Assembly (NCBI GenBank): GCA_910586305.1 | Contig: CAJUGS010000004.1 | Coordinates: forward strand, 35,972 to 99,971 | Length of the DNA stretch: 64,000 nucleotides | DNA from: an uncultured Duncaniella sp. | GTDB lineage: Bacteria; Bacteroidota; Bacteroidia; Bacteroidales; Muribaculaceae | Direction: 5' to 3' | Shown: one piece after another, positions 8,967 to 17,369 of the stretch | Layout: each line of letters begins with the position of its first letter | Numbering within the stretch: position 1 is the stretch's first letter | Notes under the pieces: model-generated | What the model was told of the DNA's origin: nothing | What the model saw: only the letters and a program-made list of their open reading frames with translations | Database searches by the model: none | Position numbers and translations under genes: made by a program

Positions 8967-10415
8967 TTAATGCTTGGTGGGAATAGTTTTCCAATCCTTT
9001 CCTATATAGTCTTTGGCAGAATCGACTGCGATTAGTACACGGTCGTTTCCTGCTCCTACCGGACCGTCGTATCGGAAGGGGGTCACCTTATTGCCAAACT
9101 CACCAACATATTCAAGAGCACCGTCGGAGGGATTGTACCACCACACGTTCTTCTTAGCACCAGAAATCTTGGTGAGGTCAATCTCCATGGGGCGATTGGT
9201 ATAGTTGTAAACGAGAAGATAGTCGTTGCCACGGGTTGCGATAGCACGGTCATAGCGAGTACCGTTCTCTCCGGCAATCACACTCTGATCGGGAATGCGT
9301 TCGAAGAACGGGAAAGAAAGCATAAGATTCTTCAGATATTTCATCTGATTGAATCCTGGATCCTCCATTCCCTCATACCATGTTTTCTTTGCACCATAAC
9401 CGCCAACATTGGCAGGCTTGAGCATCTGCATGATTGAATTATGACCGTATGTGTGGCCGAACGAACCGGCAAAAACCGACCAGTAGGCATAGCGACGCAC
9501 ATCAGGAGCTTTCCACCATGGCTGCGAGGGATCATGCAGGCCCTGGGGAATCTCCTCATAGCTGGGCTCGGCATCAAGGATTGGCTTACGGGGAGTCTTT
9601 GCAAGACCATCCTGCACATATCTCCAGTTGTCCTCTGCCACAGCAGCCTCGGCGGTATCGTCACCGTCACCACGAATCTGGTCATAACGGCGATGTCCGC
9701 TCTGGAACATATTGAAATCAAGCCAGGGGGCATCATGGAACCAACGGATGGAGGATGTGCGACCGAAAGGATGGTAGGTCATGAGGTGATTCTTGTCGAT
9801 TGACTTGATGGTGGTAGCCATCTTGTTCCACTGTTCGGGATTGATGTCTCCCTTCACGTCACCACCCATCACCCAAATGATATTGGGAGAATTCTTATAC
9901 CGCTCTGCAAGGAACTTGCCATAGGCCTCGGCATCCTTGACACTCATGAGACCAGCCTTAACAAGATTACCCCAAATGGGCACCATGGCGATATAGATAC
10001 CATTGTTTTCGGCCGTCTTGATGATATAGTCCATATGATCCCAGTAGCCGTAGACACCCTTCTTGTCTATCTTAGAGAAATCCCAGCCATCGGGATGAGA
10101 AAGCTGTCCATAGAAATTGATAGCGGGCACGCCGTTGACGGTCTGCACCTGCACGACATTGAATCCGGCATTACGAACACCGTTGAGATAATAGCTTGCC
10201 TCGCTACGGTCAAGTCGTTCCGGCAGCAACCAGCCTGTCTCGCCCATCCAGAAGAATGGGGTGCCATTCTCGTGCTGTAGGTAGGTGCCGTTGTCCGACA
10301 CCTTCAGTTTGCCGTTGTCCCACGGCTTGTGCACTTTCTTCACCGGGTCCTGAGCCTGAACTACGGCCAGCATCCCGATAAAGAATGATAAAACCAATAA
10401 GCAAAGTTTCTTCAT
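8967..10415 (-). CDS. GH140 apiosidase (DUF4038 type)
   Basis: A 482-residue secreted protein (signal peptide 1-21) of the DUF4038 TIM-barrel family with a C-terminal sandwich domain (about 385-482). It matches GH140, founded on BT1012, which releases apiose-containing side chains by cutting the apiose-galacturonate bond of RG-II. As I recall, the catalytic pair in BT1012 is Asp187 and Glu284. Here Asp186 (W-V-M-G-G-D) and Glu283 (I-L-D-A-E-P-S-Y) have the same spacing of 97 residues. It follows GH95 by 23 bp and precedes the GH78-sialidase gene by 9 bp, so all are in one operon. The enzyme would act where side chains A and B join the homogalacturonan backbone. Confidence 0.92.
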   Translation of the reverse strand: MKKLCLLVLSFFIGMLAVVQAQDPVKKVHKPWDNGKLKVSDNGTYLQHENGTPFFWMGETGWLLPERLDRSEASYYLNGVRNAGFNVVQVQTVNGVPAINFYGQLSHPDGWDFSKIDKKGVYGYWDHMDYIIKTAENNGIYIAMVPIWGNLVKAGLMSVKDAEAYGKFLAERYKNSPNIIWVMGGDVKGDINPEQWNKMATTIKSIDKNHLMTYHPFGRTSSIRWFHDAPWLDFNMFQSGHRRYDQIRGDGDDTAEAAVAEDNWRYVQDGLAKTPRKPILDAEPSYEEIPQGLHDPSQPWWKAPDVRRYAYWSVFAGSFGHTYGHNSIMQMLKPANVGGYGAKKTWYEGMEDPGFNQMKYLKNLMLSFPFFERIPDQSVIAGENGTRYDRAIATRGNDYLLVYNYTNRPMEIDLTKISGAKKNVWWYNPSDGALEYVGEFGNKVTPFRYDGPVGAGNDRVLIAVDSAKDYIGKDWKTIPTKH

Positions 10416-10438
10416 GATACGTGTGTCTATATGATGAT

Positions 10439-12880
10439 TTATTTACCGATCAGAGTATAGGTCTTTCCCGCACGTGTCGGAAGGTCATAGAGATAGGTCT
10501 TCTTCAACTCCACAGGATTGAGTTTAGCCTCCGGAGAGATGATAGGCTTGAGACCATCATTGGTGGCAAAGAATGAGTTGGGATTATCACCCTTGGCCGA
10601 CTTGAGCCCCTTGCCTTTGATGGGAGTGAGTGTACGCAGACGGCACACTCCGCCAATTGTGGATGTAATCTCGACTTTTTCAATCTTGCCTTTGCTCCAC
10701 TTCATATCTATCTCAAATCCGCCACGTGCGCGCAGACCTTTGATTTCGCCATCGGGCCAGACCGACGGGAGAGCAGGCAGAAGATAGATGAATCCGTCAT
10801 GGCTCTGCATGAGCATCTCGGCAATACCGGCTACACAGCCGAAATTACCGTCGATCTGGAACGGCGGATGTGCATCGAACAGATTGGGATATGTACCGCC
10901 CTTCTTCTTCTCGTTTCTCACGAGTGTAAGCTGGTCGGTTATTAGTTTGTAAGCATGATCTCCGTCGAGCAGACGCGCCCAGAGACACACCTTCCATCCC
11001 ATACTCCAGCCTGTGGAGGGGTCTCCGCGGTGTATGAGAGATGTGCGTGCGGCATCAAAAAGTTCGGGAGTGCGATAAGGAGAAATCTGGTTGGAGGGGA
11101 ACATTCCGTAGAGATGGGAAATGTGGCGGTGCACATCTTCAGGATCATCCCAGTCGGCCATCCATTCCTGGAGCTGACCCCACTTACCTACACGCATGGG
11201 AGACAACTCAGTGAGACGCTTGGCGAGATGGGATGCAAACTCCTTGTCAGTGTCAAGAATCTGCGAAGCAGTGATGACATTATTCCACAGTTCGGTTACA
11301 AGCTGGTTGTCCATTGTGACACCTGCTGCAGTGGTGGCATGATTGCCCTTGGGAGCATTCTCAGGGGAGTTACTGGGAACCACAACAAGACGTCCTTCCG
11401 CAGGCTCATATACCATCGTGGCATCAAAAAACTCAGCTGCACCCTTCATGATGGGATAGGCCTCTTTAAGGAATTCGACATCGCCGTTATGCAGATAATG
11501 TTCCCACAGATGACGGCAAAGCCATGCACCTCCGCTCATCCACATACCCGAAGGGGCATTGTCAATGGAACCGGTGACACGCCATATGTCAGTATTGTGG
11601 TGGAGCACCCAACCGGGAGCGCCATACATAATCTTGGCTGTTTCATTACCGGTCTCGCTCACTTCCTTTATGAGCTTGAAAAGAGGTTCGTTAAGCCAGG
11701 TGAGATTTGTCACCTCAGAAGGCCAGTAGTTCATCTCAAGATTGATATTGCAAGTATACTTGCTGTCCCACGATGGATAAAGCTTGTCATTCCAGATACC
11801 CTGGAGATTGGCAGGCTGTCCTCCGGGCTGAGAAGAGCTTACGAGAAGATAACGACCGAACTTGTAGTATGTCGATACGAGATAATTGTCATTATTCTCT
11901 TTGAAACGCTCGATGCGAATATCTGTCGGGAGATTGGCAAACTTATCCTCTCCGAGCCAAAGATCGGAAGTGCCGATCTGTCCGGTATAAAAGTCAACGT
12001 GTTCTTTCTTTGCATCAGAATACGGACGACGCTCGGCCTTGCGCAGATACTCCTTCGCACGGGCAACCTCGTCGCCATCTATATCCTTGTAATTGTTGAA
12101 GTTTGTGGCTATGGATGTATATATGACAGCCTCATCGGCACCCTCGACAGAGATCACGCCATCACGGACTGTCATACGTCCACCTTTGGGCACCGCTGTC
12201 ACTCTACCCTGAAACTCTATTTTGCCCTTAAGGCCTTCATGGTTGGAGCCTATGCCACTGAGGGTGATATCATTGTCCTCAGTCTCTACCACCACGTCGG
12301 GATGAGGCGATGTAAGAGACGCGTTGAATGTGACACTTCCAGGCTTGTCGGCTGTTATGCGAGTTATGACTACATTGTCGGGAAATGATGAAAATGTCTC
12401 ACGCGTGTAGCCCACACCATCCACGCTATACTTCACCACCGTACGCGCGGAGTCAAGACTCAACTCGCGATAGTAGTTGTCATATCTGTTATGTCCGGGG
12501 AAATTGATACGCAGATCTCCGAACGGCTGATAAGGCATACCCTGGTTGGTCGGTGACTTAACATGGGCTGTAGCCATATCCTGGGCCTCCCTGTACTTAC
12601 CCTCAAAAACAAGCTGACGAATCTTAGGAATCCACTCAAGGGCTTCAGGATTTGCATTGTTGTTTGGACGGCCGGCCCACAAAGTCTCCTCGTTAAGCTG
12701 AATCTGCTCGCTGGCCGGATTGCCATAGACCATTGCGCCAAGACGTCCGTTACCAAGAGGAAGGGCCTCGGTCCAAACCTGAGCGGGTCTGTCATACCAT
12801 AACTTGTGCTCTTGCGCCATCGAAACAAGCGAGGACAAAGCAAGCACTCCAACAATGAATGGTTTAAATATCAATTTCAT
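10439..12880 (-). CDS. GH95 alpha-L-galactosidase/fucosidase
   Basis: An 813-residue secreted GH95 enzyme (signal peptide about 1-22). The N-terminal sandwich begins with W-T-E-A-L-P-L-G-N-G-R-L-G-A-M and Q-L-N-E-E-T-L-W-A-G, followed by the (alpha/alpha)6 barrel. Residues matching the Bifidobacterium AfcA active site are all present: Asn378 and Asn380 in C-N-I-N-L-E-M-N-Y-W, Glu572 in L-Q-E-W as acid, and Asp677 in F-Q-I-D-G-N-F. GH95 hydrolyses alpha-L-fucosides or alpha-L-galactosides by inversion. In B. thetaiotaomicron the RG-II-locus member BT1010 removes terminal L-galactose of side chain A, which is the likely role here. This is the first gene of the second transcription unit, with its own promoter at 12928-12959 and a leader of about 40 nt. 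Confidence 0.9.
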   Translation of the reverse strand: MKLIFKPFIVGVLALSSLVSMAQEHKLWYDRPAQVWTEALPLGNGRLGAMVYGNPASEQIQLNEETLWAGRPNNNANPEALEWIPKIRQLVFEGKYREAQDMATAHVKSPTNQGMPYQPFGDLRINFPGHNRYDNYYRELSLDSARTVVKYSVDGVGYTRETFSSFPDNVVITRITADKPGSVTFNASLTSPHPDVVVETEDNDITLSGIGSNHEGLKGKIEFQGRVTAVPKGGRMTVRDGVISVEGADEAVIYTSIATNFNNYKDIDGDEVARAKEYLRKAERRPYSDAKKEHVDFYTGQIGTSDLWLGEDKFANLPTDIRIERFKENNDNYLVSTYYKFGRYLLVSSSQPGGQPANLQGIWNDKLYPSWDSKYTCNINLEMNYWPSEVTNLTWLNEPLFKLIKEVSETGNETAKIMYGAPGWVLHHNTDIWRVTGSIDNAPSGMWMSGGAWLCRHLWEHYLHNGDVEFLKEAYPIMKGAAEFFDATMVYEPAEGRLVVVPSNSPENAPKGNHATTAAGVTMDNQLVTELWNNVITASQILDTDKEFASHLAKRLTELSPMRVGKWGQLQEWMADWDDPEDVHRHISHLYGMFPSNQISPYRTPELFDAARTSLIHRGDPSTGWSMGWKVCLWARLLDGDHAYKLITDQLTLVRNEKKKGGTYPNLFDAHPPFQIDGNFGCVAGIAEMLMQSHDGFIYLLPALPSVWPDGEIKGLRARGGFEIDMKWSKGKIEKVEITSTIGGVCRLRTLTPIKGKGLKSAKGDNPNSFFATNDGLKPIISPEAKLNPVELKKTYLYDLPTRAGKTYTLIGK

Positions 12881-12927
12881 GGAAGATTAAATTTGGCTAA
12901 TCTACAGTCATATGACCATAATCTTAA

Positions 12928-12959
12928 CAAAGGTACGAAAAATCCCGCTTATCTACAAA
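12928..12959 (-). promoter_or_regulatory. Promoter of the GH95-led operon
   Basis: On the minus strand a -33 element TTTG (12959-12956) lies 20 nt before a perfect Bacteroidetes -7 box TACCTTTG (12935-12928). Transcription would start near 12922, about 40 nt before the GH95 start codon. It lies downstream of the terminator that ends the PL1 transcript, so GH95 and the genes after it form a separate unit. Confidence 0.75.
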
Positions 12960-12983
12960 CTATATCGTTAATTTAGACACTAA

Positions 12984-13022
12984 ATTGACAATAAGCATCA
13001 TGTCCGCATCATGTCTGTCAAT
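12984..13022. promoter_or_regulatory. Operator-like repeat cluster upstream of the GH95 promoter
   Basis: Two identical 10-bp copies of GCATCATGTC (12995-13004 and 13006-13015) repeat with an 11-bp period, one helical turn. They are bracketed by an inverted pair, ATTGACA (12984-12990) and TGTCAAT (13016-13022). The cluster lies about 25-65 bp upstream of the -33 element at 12956-12959, where activators such as hybrid two-component systems or AraC-type proteins usually bind. The regulator is not in the window. Confidence 0.45.
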
Positions 13023-13031
13023 AATTATAAA

Positions 13032-13067
13032 GTCCCCGCCGACACGAAGGTGTGTCACGGCGGGGAC
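13032..13067 (-). terminator. Hairpin terminator after the PL1 gene
   Basis: A perfect 10-bp GC-rich stem (13032-13041 paired with 13058-13067; GTCCCCGCCG on one arm) has a short internal ACAC/GTGT stem. Reading the minus strand, it is followed by TTTATAATTATT. It lies about 35 bp past the PL1 stop codon and separates the two transcription units. Confidence 0.75.
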
Positions 13068-13101
13068 CGGGAAAGCCTAAGTCAATCAGTGTCAGCAGTG
13101 A

Positions 13102-14721
13102 TTACTCGGCAAGTTCGTTGGCATAGACCTCAATCCAGGCATATCCTGATGGAGAGAGCTTGGCTGAATCGGAAGAATCGGAAGGATTGAGACCGTGCTG
13201 TTTCTCCCATACATCCGGAATACCGTCGCCATCCGAATCAACACGCGGAGTACCATTGTATTCGGGCAGGCCGCCTACCTGTGCGGGATCGGTGATAATG
13301 CCATATTTGTAAGAATCGGCGGGAAGTCTACGCTTCACGTAGGGACTTACAGCCTGGGCCTTGTCTGCATCAGGCGAGTAGATTGCCTCGCCGGTTATCA
13401 CAGTCTTGATGACGCGGTTGTCGACAGCATCACGACGCGGACGGGTGGCTCCAGCATTCTCAAGCACATAATAGTAGGCAGGATAAGCATCCATTATGGT
13501 CACCTCGGCCATGGGGAAAGGCTTTTCGGCCTTGAGTTCCGAGATTCTTTCGGTCGGCACCGGACCGTTGAAAATCTGAACACCTCCATCCCAGTTGTTC
13601 ATAGTCACCTTCTCATTACCCCAGACAATATTGCCGTCCACATAGGCCTTGCCGAAAGTGTTTTTGAACGCCGGATTGCGGCCGGCCTCCATCTTCACAA
13701 TACGATAGCGGATAGGGGCGTCAGGCTTGTTGGTCTCGGTTATGGGACCGGGCTTGAAGTTGTTGTTTATGATATTCAGACGGCTTGTATGGTCACCACC
13801 GTCGACAGAACGGTTCCACCAGTTATAGGTAACGTTGTTGATGAAGTTGAAGTCCTCGTCCATACCGATTGAACAGTTTCGAGATATGTTTGAGGCAAAC
13901 AGATTGCGGGCAAAAGTACTGTTGTGTCCACCGATAGTAGCACCAAAAGCATGATTGAAGAGGTCAAGGCCTTCCGAGAAAATGCTGTTCTGGATGGTGA
14001 TATTTACAGTGGGAAGCTTTTCACCCTTTCCGGTAGAGTCACGGGCATATACGTGGCGGTAAATCGACATATTCTCGTCGAGACCCCACGAAGCGGAGAT
14101 ATGGTCAAGAATTATGTTTCCGACAGCATTGCCACCAAGAGCGTCATCACGGAAAGCGACATCCATCTGTCCGCGACGGAAGCGGAGATGACGGATAATG
14201 ACATCATGAGTATCAATCAGGAATGACGCACCGGTGACACATATACCATCGCCCGGAGCAGTCTGACCAAGAATTGTGATGTAGGGCGCACGAACTGAAA
14301 TCGGAGATCTCAGATTGATTATTCCGGCAACATTGAACACCACAATGCGTGCTCCGCCTTCCTCGCAAGCCTCACGGAGAGTGCCGGGACCGCTGTCGGC
14401 AAGAGATGTCACCACAAATACCTTGCCGTCACGGCCACCGGGTGTGTAGGCTCCTCCGCCTTCAGCACCGGGAAACGCCTTGATATCGGCGCGTATAAGG
14501 TCCTCGGGTTTGGAAGCCCACGGACGATATGGACGCCCTTTCTCAGCTTCCTCTTTATTTATTATAGGGAGGGCTTTCTCCCACGCAGCATCGGACAGAG
14601 CATCCCACTCTGCCTGTAGCGCCGCCCCCCTTGCCTTCACAGAGTCGGGGATTACGGGATACTGCGCCGACACTGTCATGGCTGCTAAAGCCATCGATGC
14701 CAGAATAGTGATTTTTTTCAT
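13102..14721 (-). CDS. PL1 pectate lyase
   Basis: A 539-residue secreted polysaccharide lyase (signal peptide 1-19), a right-handed beta-helix of family PL1. Typical segments are A-F-P-G-A-E-G-G-G-A-Y-T-P-G-G-R near 78-95, V-T-S-L-A-D-S-G-P-G-T-L-R-E-A, a D-H-I-S-A-S-W-G-L-D-E calcium-site segment and R-H-L-R-F-R-R-G. The C-terminus has a calcium-loop motif D-S-D-G-D-G-I-P-D-V-W-E and a helix, as in thrombospondin type 3 repeats, which many Bacteroidetes pectate lyases carry. It cleaves de-esterified homogalacturonan by beta-elimination with Ca2+, and would cut the RG-II backbone once side chains are gone. It is the last gene of the first operon: 26 bp after the GH2 gene and followed by the terminator at 13032-13067. 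Confidence 0.92.
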   Translation of the reverse strand: MKKITILASMALAAMTVSAQYPVIPDSVKARGAALQAEWDALSDAAWEKALPIINKEEAEKGRPYRPWASKPEDLIRADIKAFPGAEGGGAYTPGGRDGKVFVVTSLADSGPGTLREACEEGGARIVVFNVAGIINLRSPISVRAPYITILGQTAPGDGICVTGASFLIDTHDVIIRHLRFRRGQMDVAFRDDALGGNAVGNIILDHISASWGLDENMSIYRHVYARDSTGKGEKLPTVNITIQNSIFSEGLDLFNHAFGATIGGHNSTFARNLFASNISRNCSIGMDEDFNFINNVTYNWWNRSVDGGDHTSRLNIINNNFKPGPITETNKPDAPIRYRIVKMEAGRNPAFKNTFGKAYVDGNIVWGNEKVTMNNWDGGVQIFNGPVPTERISELKAEKPFPMAEVTIMDAYPAYYYVLENAGATRPRRDAVDNRVIKTVITGEAIYSPDADKAQAVSPYVKRRLPADSYKYGIITDPAQVGGLPEYNGTPRVDSDGDGIPDVWEKQHGLNPSDSSDSAKLSPSGYAWIEVYANELAE

Positions 14722-14747
14722 GATTGGTACTAAAGTAAAAAATGATG

Positions 14748-17369
14748 TTATTTCTGTATTCCAAATTCCTGCTGCTGGAGATCGACTTCCTCAAGTATGC
14801 GGCGCTTCTCATCATCAGAAAGCGTATTGCCACCTTTGTCGCGGACAGACTGGATTCCACTTTTGACGGAAGCAGACCTTTCGTCGGTATATACGGCCTC
14901 AAAACCGGCAGGGATACTCTCGATTACCAATTCGGCAGGAGTGGGAGCATGATTGCCCGGGAATTGAACAGCAGCTTTGATTTTAATCTCTCCCGGAGTG
15001 CGTGTCGATCTTATAAGAACCGGAGCAGAGCCCCATTCTACCGGACGGGGGTTAGCATGAATGGAGGCATCTCCAATAATCTCACCTTCTCCCTCTACGG
15101 TAAACACTATATTCTCCTTGGCCAGACGGCGCACATTGCCATTATCGTCCGTAACCTCTGCGATCACAACTATAAAGTCAGAACCGTCGGCCACAAGAGG
15201 TTTGCCGTCATAGTCGGCGCGCAGACGCAGCTTGGTGGAACGACGAGACGGCATCTTGCGCTCTGTGGCAACAACCTTGCCATCCACAATACCTTCGGCC
15301 ACCATATTGACAGCCTTCCAGTTTTTGTTGGTATAGCTATAATCACGGGCTTCCCAGAAATCCCACACGTCTTTGAATACGACAGGCTGCGACGGAAGTC
15401 GATTCTTCTCATGCACAACAGGTAGAGTCCATGTCTTGGCACCATCATACATGGAAAGACGAACAGAGTCGCAATTGCTGAACACCACGACATCAGGGTC
15501 GGAGAACTGTGTCATTTCATGCATGATGTATACCATGGGACCTGACTCGGCCACAGGATGGGCCAGGTCCTTGTCGGTCTGGCTACGGAACATATGGTAG
15601 GCGTACTTAGGCTGACGGAATGCATCATAGATACCACCCCAGTAGGGATCGGGGTGATAACCGCGCTGATGGTCGAACGGATGCCACTGCGCACCGCCTA
15701 TAAACTTGTCGCCGGTGTTGTAGAGACCGTCCATGGTCTCGGCAAGAGAGAGAGCCTGCACCTTCATGGGACGCTCGCCCCAACTGCGCGAGGCACGGTT
15801 ATTGTTATTGTGGGCATACCAGTCGTCGACATTTTCACCAAACTCGCGAGTGAAAATAGTCTGTTTCGGAGCATCGGCTTTCGCCTCGTCACCGGGCCAT
15901 CCATAGACCAGGTCGTAGTTCTCCTTCACCCCTGCGGAATGCATATCGGCAGCAGCGATGGGACGGCCAGGATAGGGATATTCATCCTTGGTAATCTGGA
16001 GGGCCTCGAGAGAGAAGTTCTCCGGATAACGAGTCTCGTTGAGAATAGGCTCCCACATAAGCACCGAAGGATGATTGCGGTCACGGCGTATGATTGAGCG
16101 GGTATTCTCATGGACCAGTTCGGCAAAACGCGGATCCTTGTTCCAATACTGCCAACCTGGAGTTGCAACAATCACAAACACACCAAGTTCGTCACAAGCA
16201 TCCATAAACGAGGGGTCCTGGGGATAGTGGGCCACACGAATGATTCGACAACCTGCATCGCGAAGTCTCTTGGCATCTCTCCACTGCTGTGAATTGGGAA
16301 GCGCATTGCCCACATAGGCGAAATCCTGGTGACGGTTGGCACCTATGAGCTTGCCGAAAGGCTCTCCGTTGAGAATGAAACCTTTCTCGCCGTCAAACTC
16401 GAACGAACGGATACCAACACGTGTAGCACCACCGTCAACCACATTTTTGCCCTCCTTCACACGCGATTCTACTCGATACAGCGACGGAGAATCCGGACTC
16501 CAAAGTTCGGGATTTGACACACGGATAGTCTGCACTGCTGTAGCGGTGTCACCGGCAGCAATCTTGATATTCTTGGAAACCTTCTTTACAAGACGTCCGT
16601 CAGGACTCACGAGCGACGTCTCGACGGTCACATTACAAGGACGGCGACCTGAATTTCTGACATCGGTATCCACAATCACATCGGCGCTTTTAGCCGATAC
16701 ATTATCGAAATGAACAAATACACCCCCGCCCGCTACTTTACCGGCTTCAACCGGATCGGTAATCGCAACAGGTGACTTTGCTATCATCCAGACATCACGA
16801 TAGATACCGCCATGATATGCGAAATCCAACGAGTGCTGTGGCTTGCCTGGAGGGAAGCTCTTGTCGTCACTGTTGTCAGCCATAACGGCCACAACACACT
16901 CCTCGCCAGGTTTGACGCCGGCCTCGGTAAGAGAGATAGTTATCGGAAGGTATCCTCCTAAATGGGCCTTTACCTCACGGCCGTTGACGAAGAACTTCTG
17001 TTTGCCCATAACAGCCTCGAAGTGTAGGTCGACATTCTTTCCGGCAACATTCTCGGGCATTCTGAAATGCTTGCGATACCATGCCACGCCCTGATAGTTG
17101 CGACCGCCACTTCCCTCGGCGGGAAGGAGCTCTACGGTATGAGGAGTCGACACCACCTCCCATGCGGAATCATCAAGTCCCGGAGCTTGTCCGTCCTTGA
17201 TATCGCCGAGGTGATAACGCCATCCGGTGTTGAAGTCATAGACCTGTCGTCCCGCCCCTTCGAGAGGAAAGAATCCGGCAACCGAAATTTCCTGTGGCGT
17301 GACAGTCTCCCCGGCCGACATGACTCCGGGAAGGAGTAGTAAAGATAGTATTAGAAACAGTCTGTTCAT
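14748..17369 (-). CDS. GH2 beta-glycosidase (beta-galactosidase-like)
   Basis: An 873-residue secreted GH2 enzyme with a signal peptide (1-19). Residues 40-200 are the sugar-binding jelly roll (Y-H-G-G-I-Y-R-D-V near 185-193), then an immunoglobulin-like domain and the TIM barrel. The acid/base is Glu445 (P-I-L-N-E-T-R) and the nucleophile is Glu509 (F-T-R-E-F-G-E). Sandwich domains fill 640-873. GH2 enzymes retain configuration and act on beta-D-galactosides, glucuronides, galacturonides or alpha-L-arabinopyranosides; RG-II contains several of these links and the exact one cannot be read here. Its start codon overlaps the stop of the DUF5703 gene as ATGA (17366-17369), so their dosage is probably tied. 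The helix motif at the acid/base (E-P-I-L-N-E-T-R-Y) differs from LacZ-type GH2. Confidence 0.88.
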   Translation of the reverse strand: MNRLFLILSLLLLPGVMSAGETVTPQEISVAGFFPLEGAGRQVYDFNTGWRYHLGDIKDGQAPGLDDSAWEVVSTPHTVELLPAEGSGGRNYQGVAWYRKHFRMPENVAGKNVDLHFEAVMGKQKFFVNGREVKAHLGGYLPITISLTEAGVKPGEECVVAVMADNSDDKSFPPGKPQHSLDFAYHGGIYRDVWMIAKSPVAITDPVEAGKVAGGGVFVHFDNVSAKSADVIVDTDVRNSGRRPCNVTVETSLVSPDGRLVKKVSKNIKIAAGDTATAVQTIRVSNPELWSPDSPSLYRVESRVKEGKNVVDGGATRVGIRSFEFDGEKGFILNGEPFGKLIGANRHQDFAYVGNALPNSQQWRDAKRLRDAGCRIIRVAHYPQDPSFMDACDELGVFVIVATPGWQYWNKDPRFAELVHENTRSIIRRDRNHPSVLMWEPILNETRYPENFSLEALQITKDEYPYPGRPIAAADMHSAGVKENYDLVYGWPGDEAKADAPKQTIFTREFGENVDDWYAHNNNNRASRSWGERPMKVQALSLAETMDGLYNTGDKFIGGAQWHPFDHQRGYHPDPYWGGIYDAFRQPKYAYHMFRSQTDKDLAHPVAESGPMVYIMHEMTQFSDPDVVVFSNCDSVRLSMYDGAKTWTLPVVHEKNRLPSQPVVFKDVWDFWEARDYSYTNKNWKAVNMVAEGIVDGKVVATERKMPSRRSTKLRLRADYDGKPLVADGSDFIVVIAEVTDDNGNVRRLAKENIVFTVEGEGEIIGDASIHANPRPVEWGSAPVLIRSTRTPGEIKIKAAVQFPGNHAPTPAELVIESIPAGFEAVYTDERSASVKSGIQSVRDKGGNTLSDDEKRRILEEVDLQQQEFGIQK

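Noticed and set aside
10955..12388. Long open frame on the plus strand opposite GH95; similar antisense frames lie opposite other genes (for example 17387-18835, 34853-36118, 39969-41483 and 49865-50851).
   Set aside because: They are antisense to clear genes, lack recognisable domains or start sites and have skewed composition; the codon usage of the real genes keeps the other strand open.
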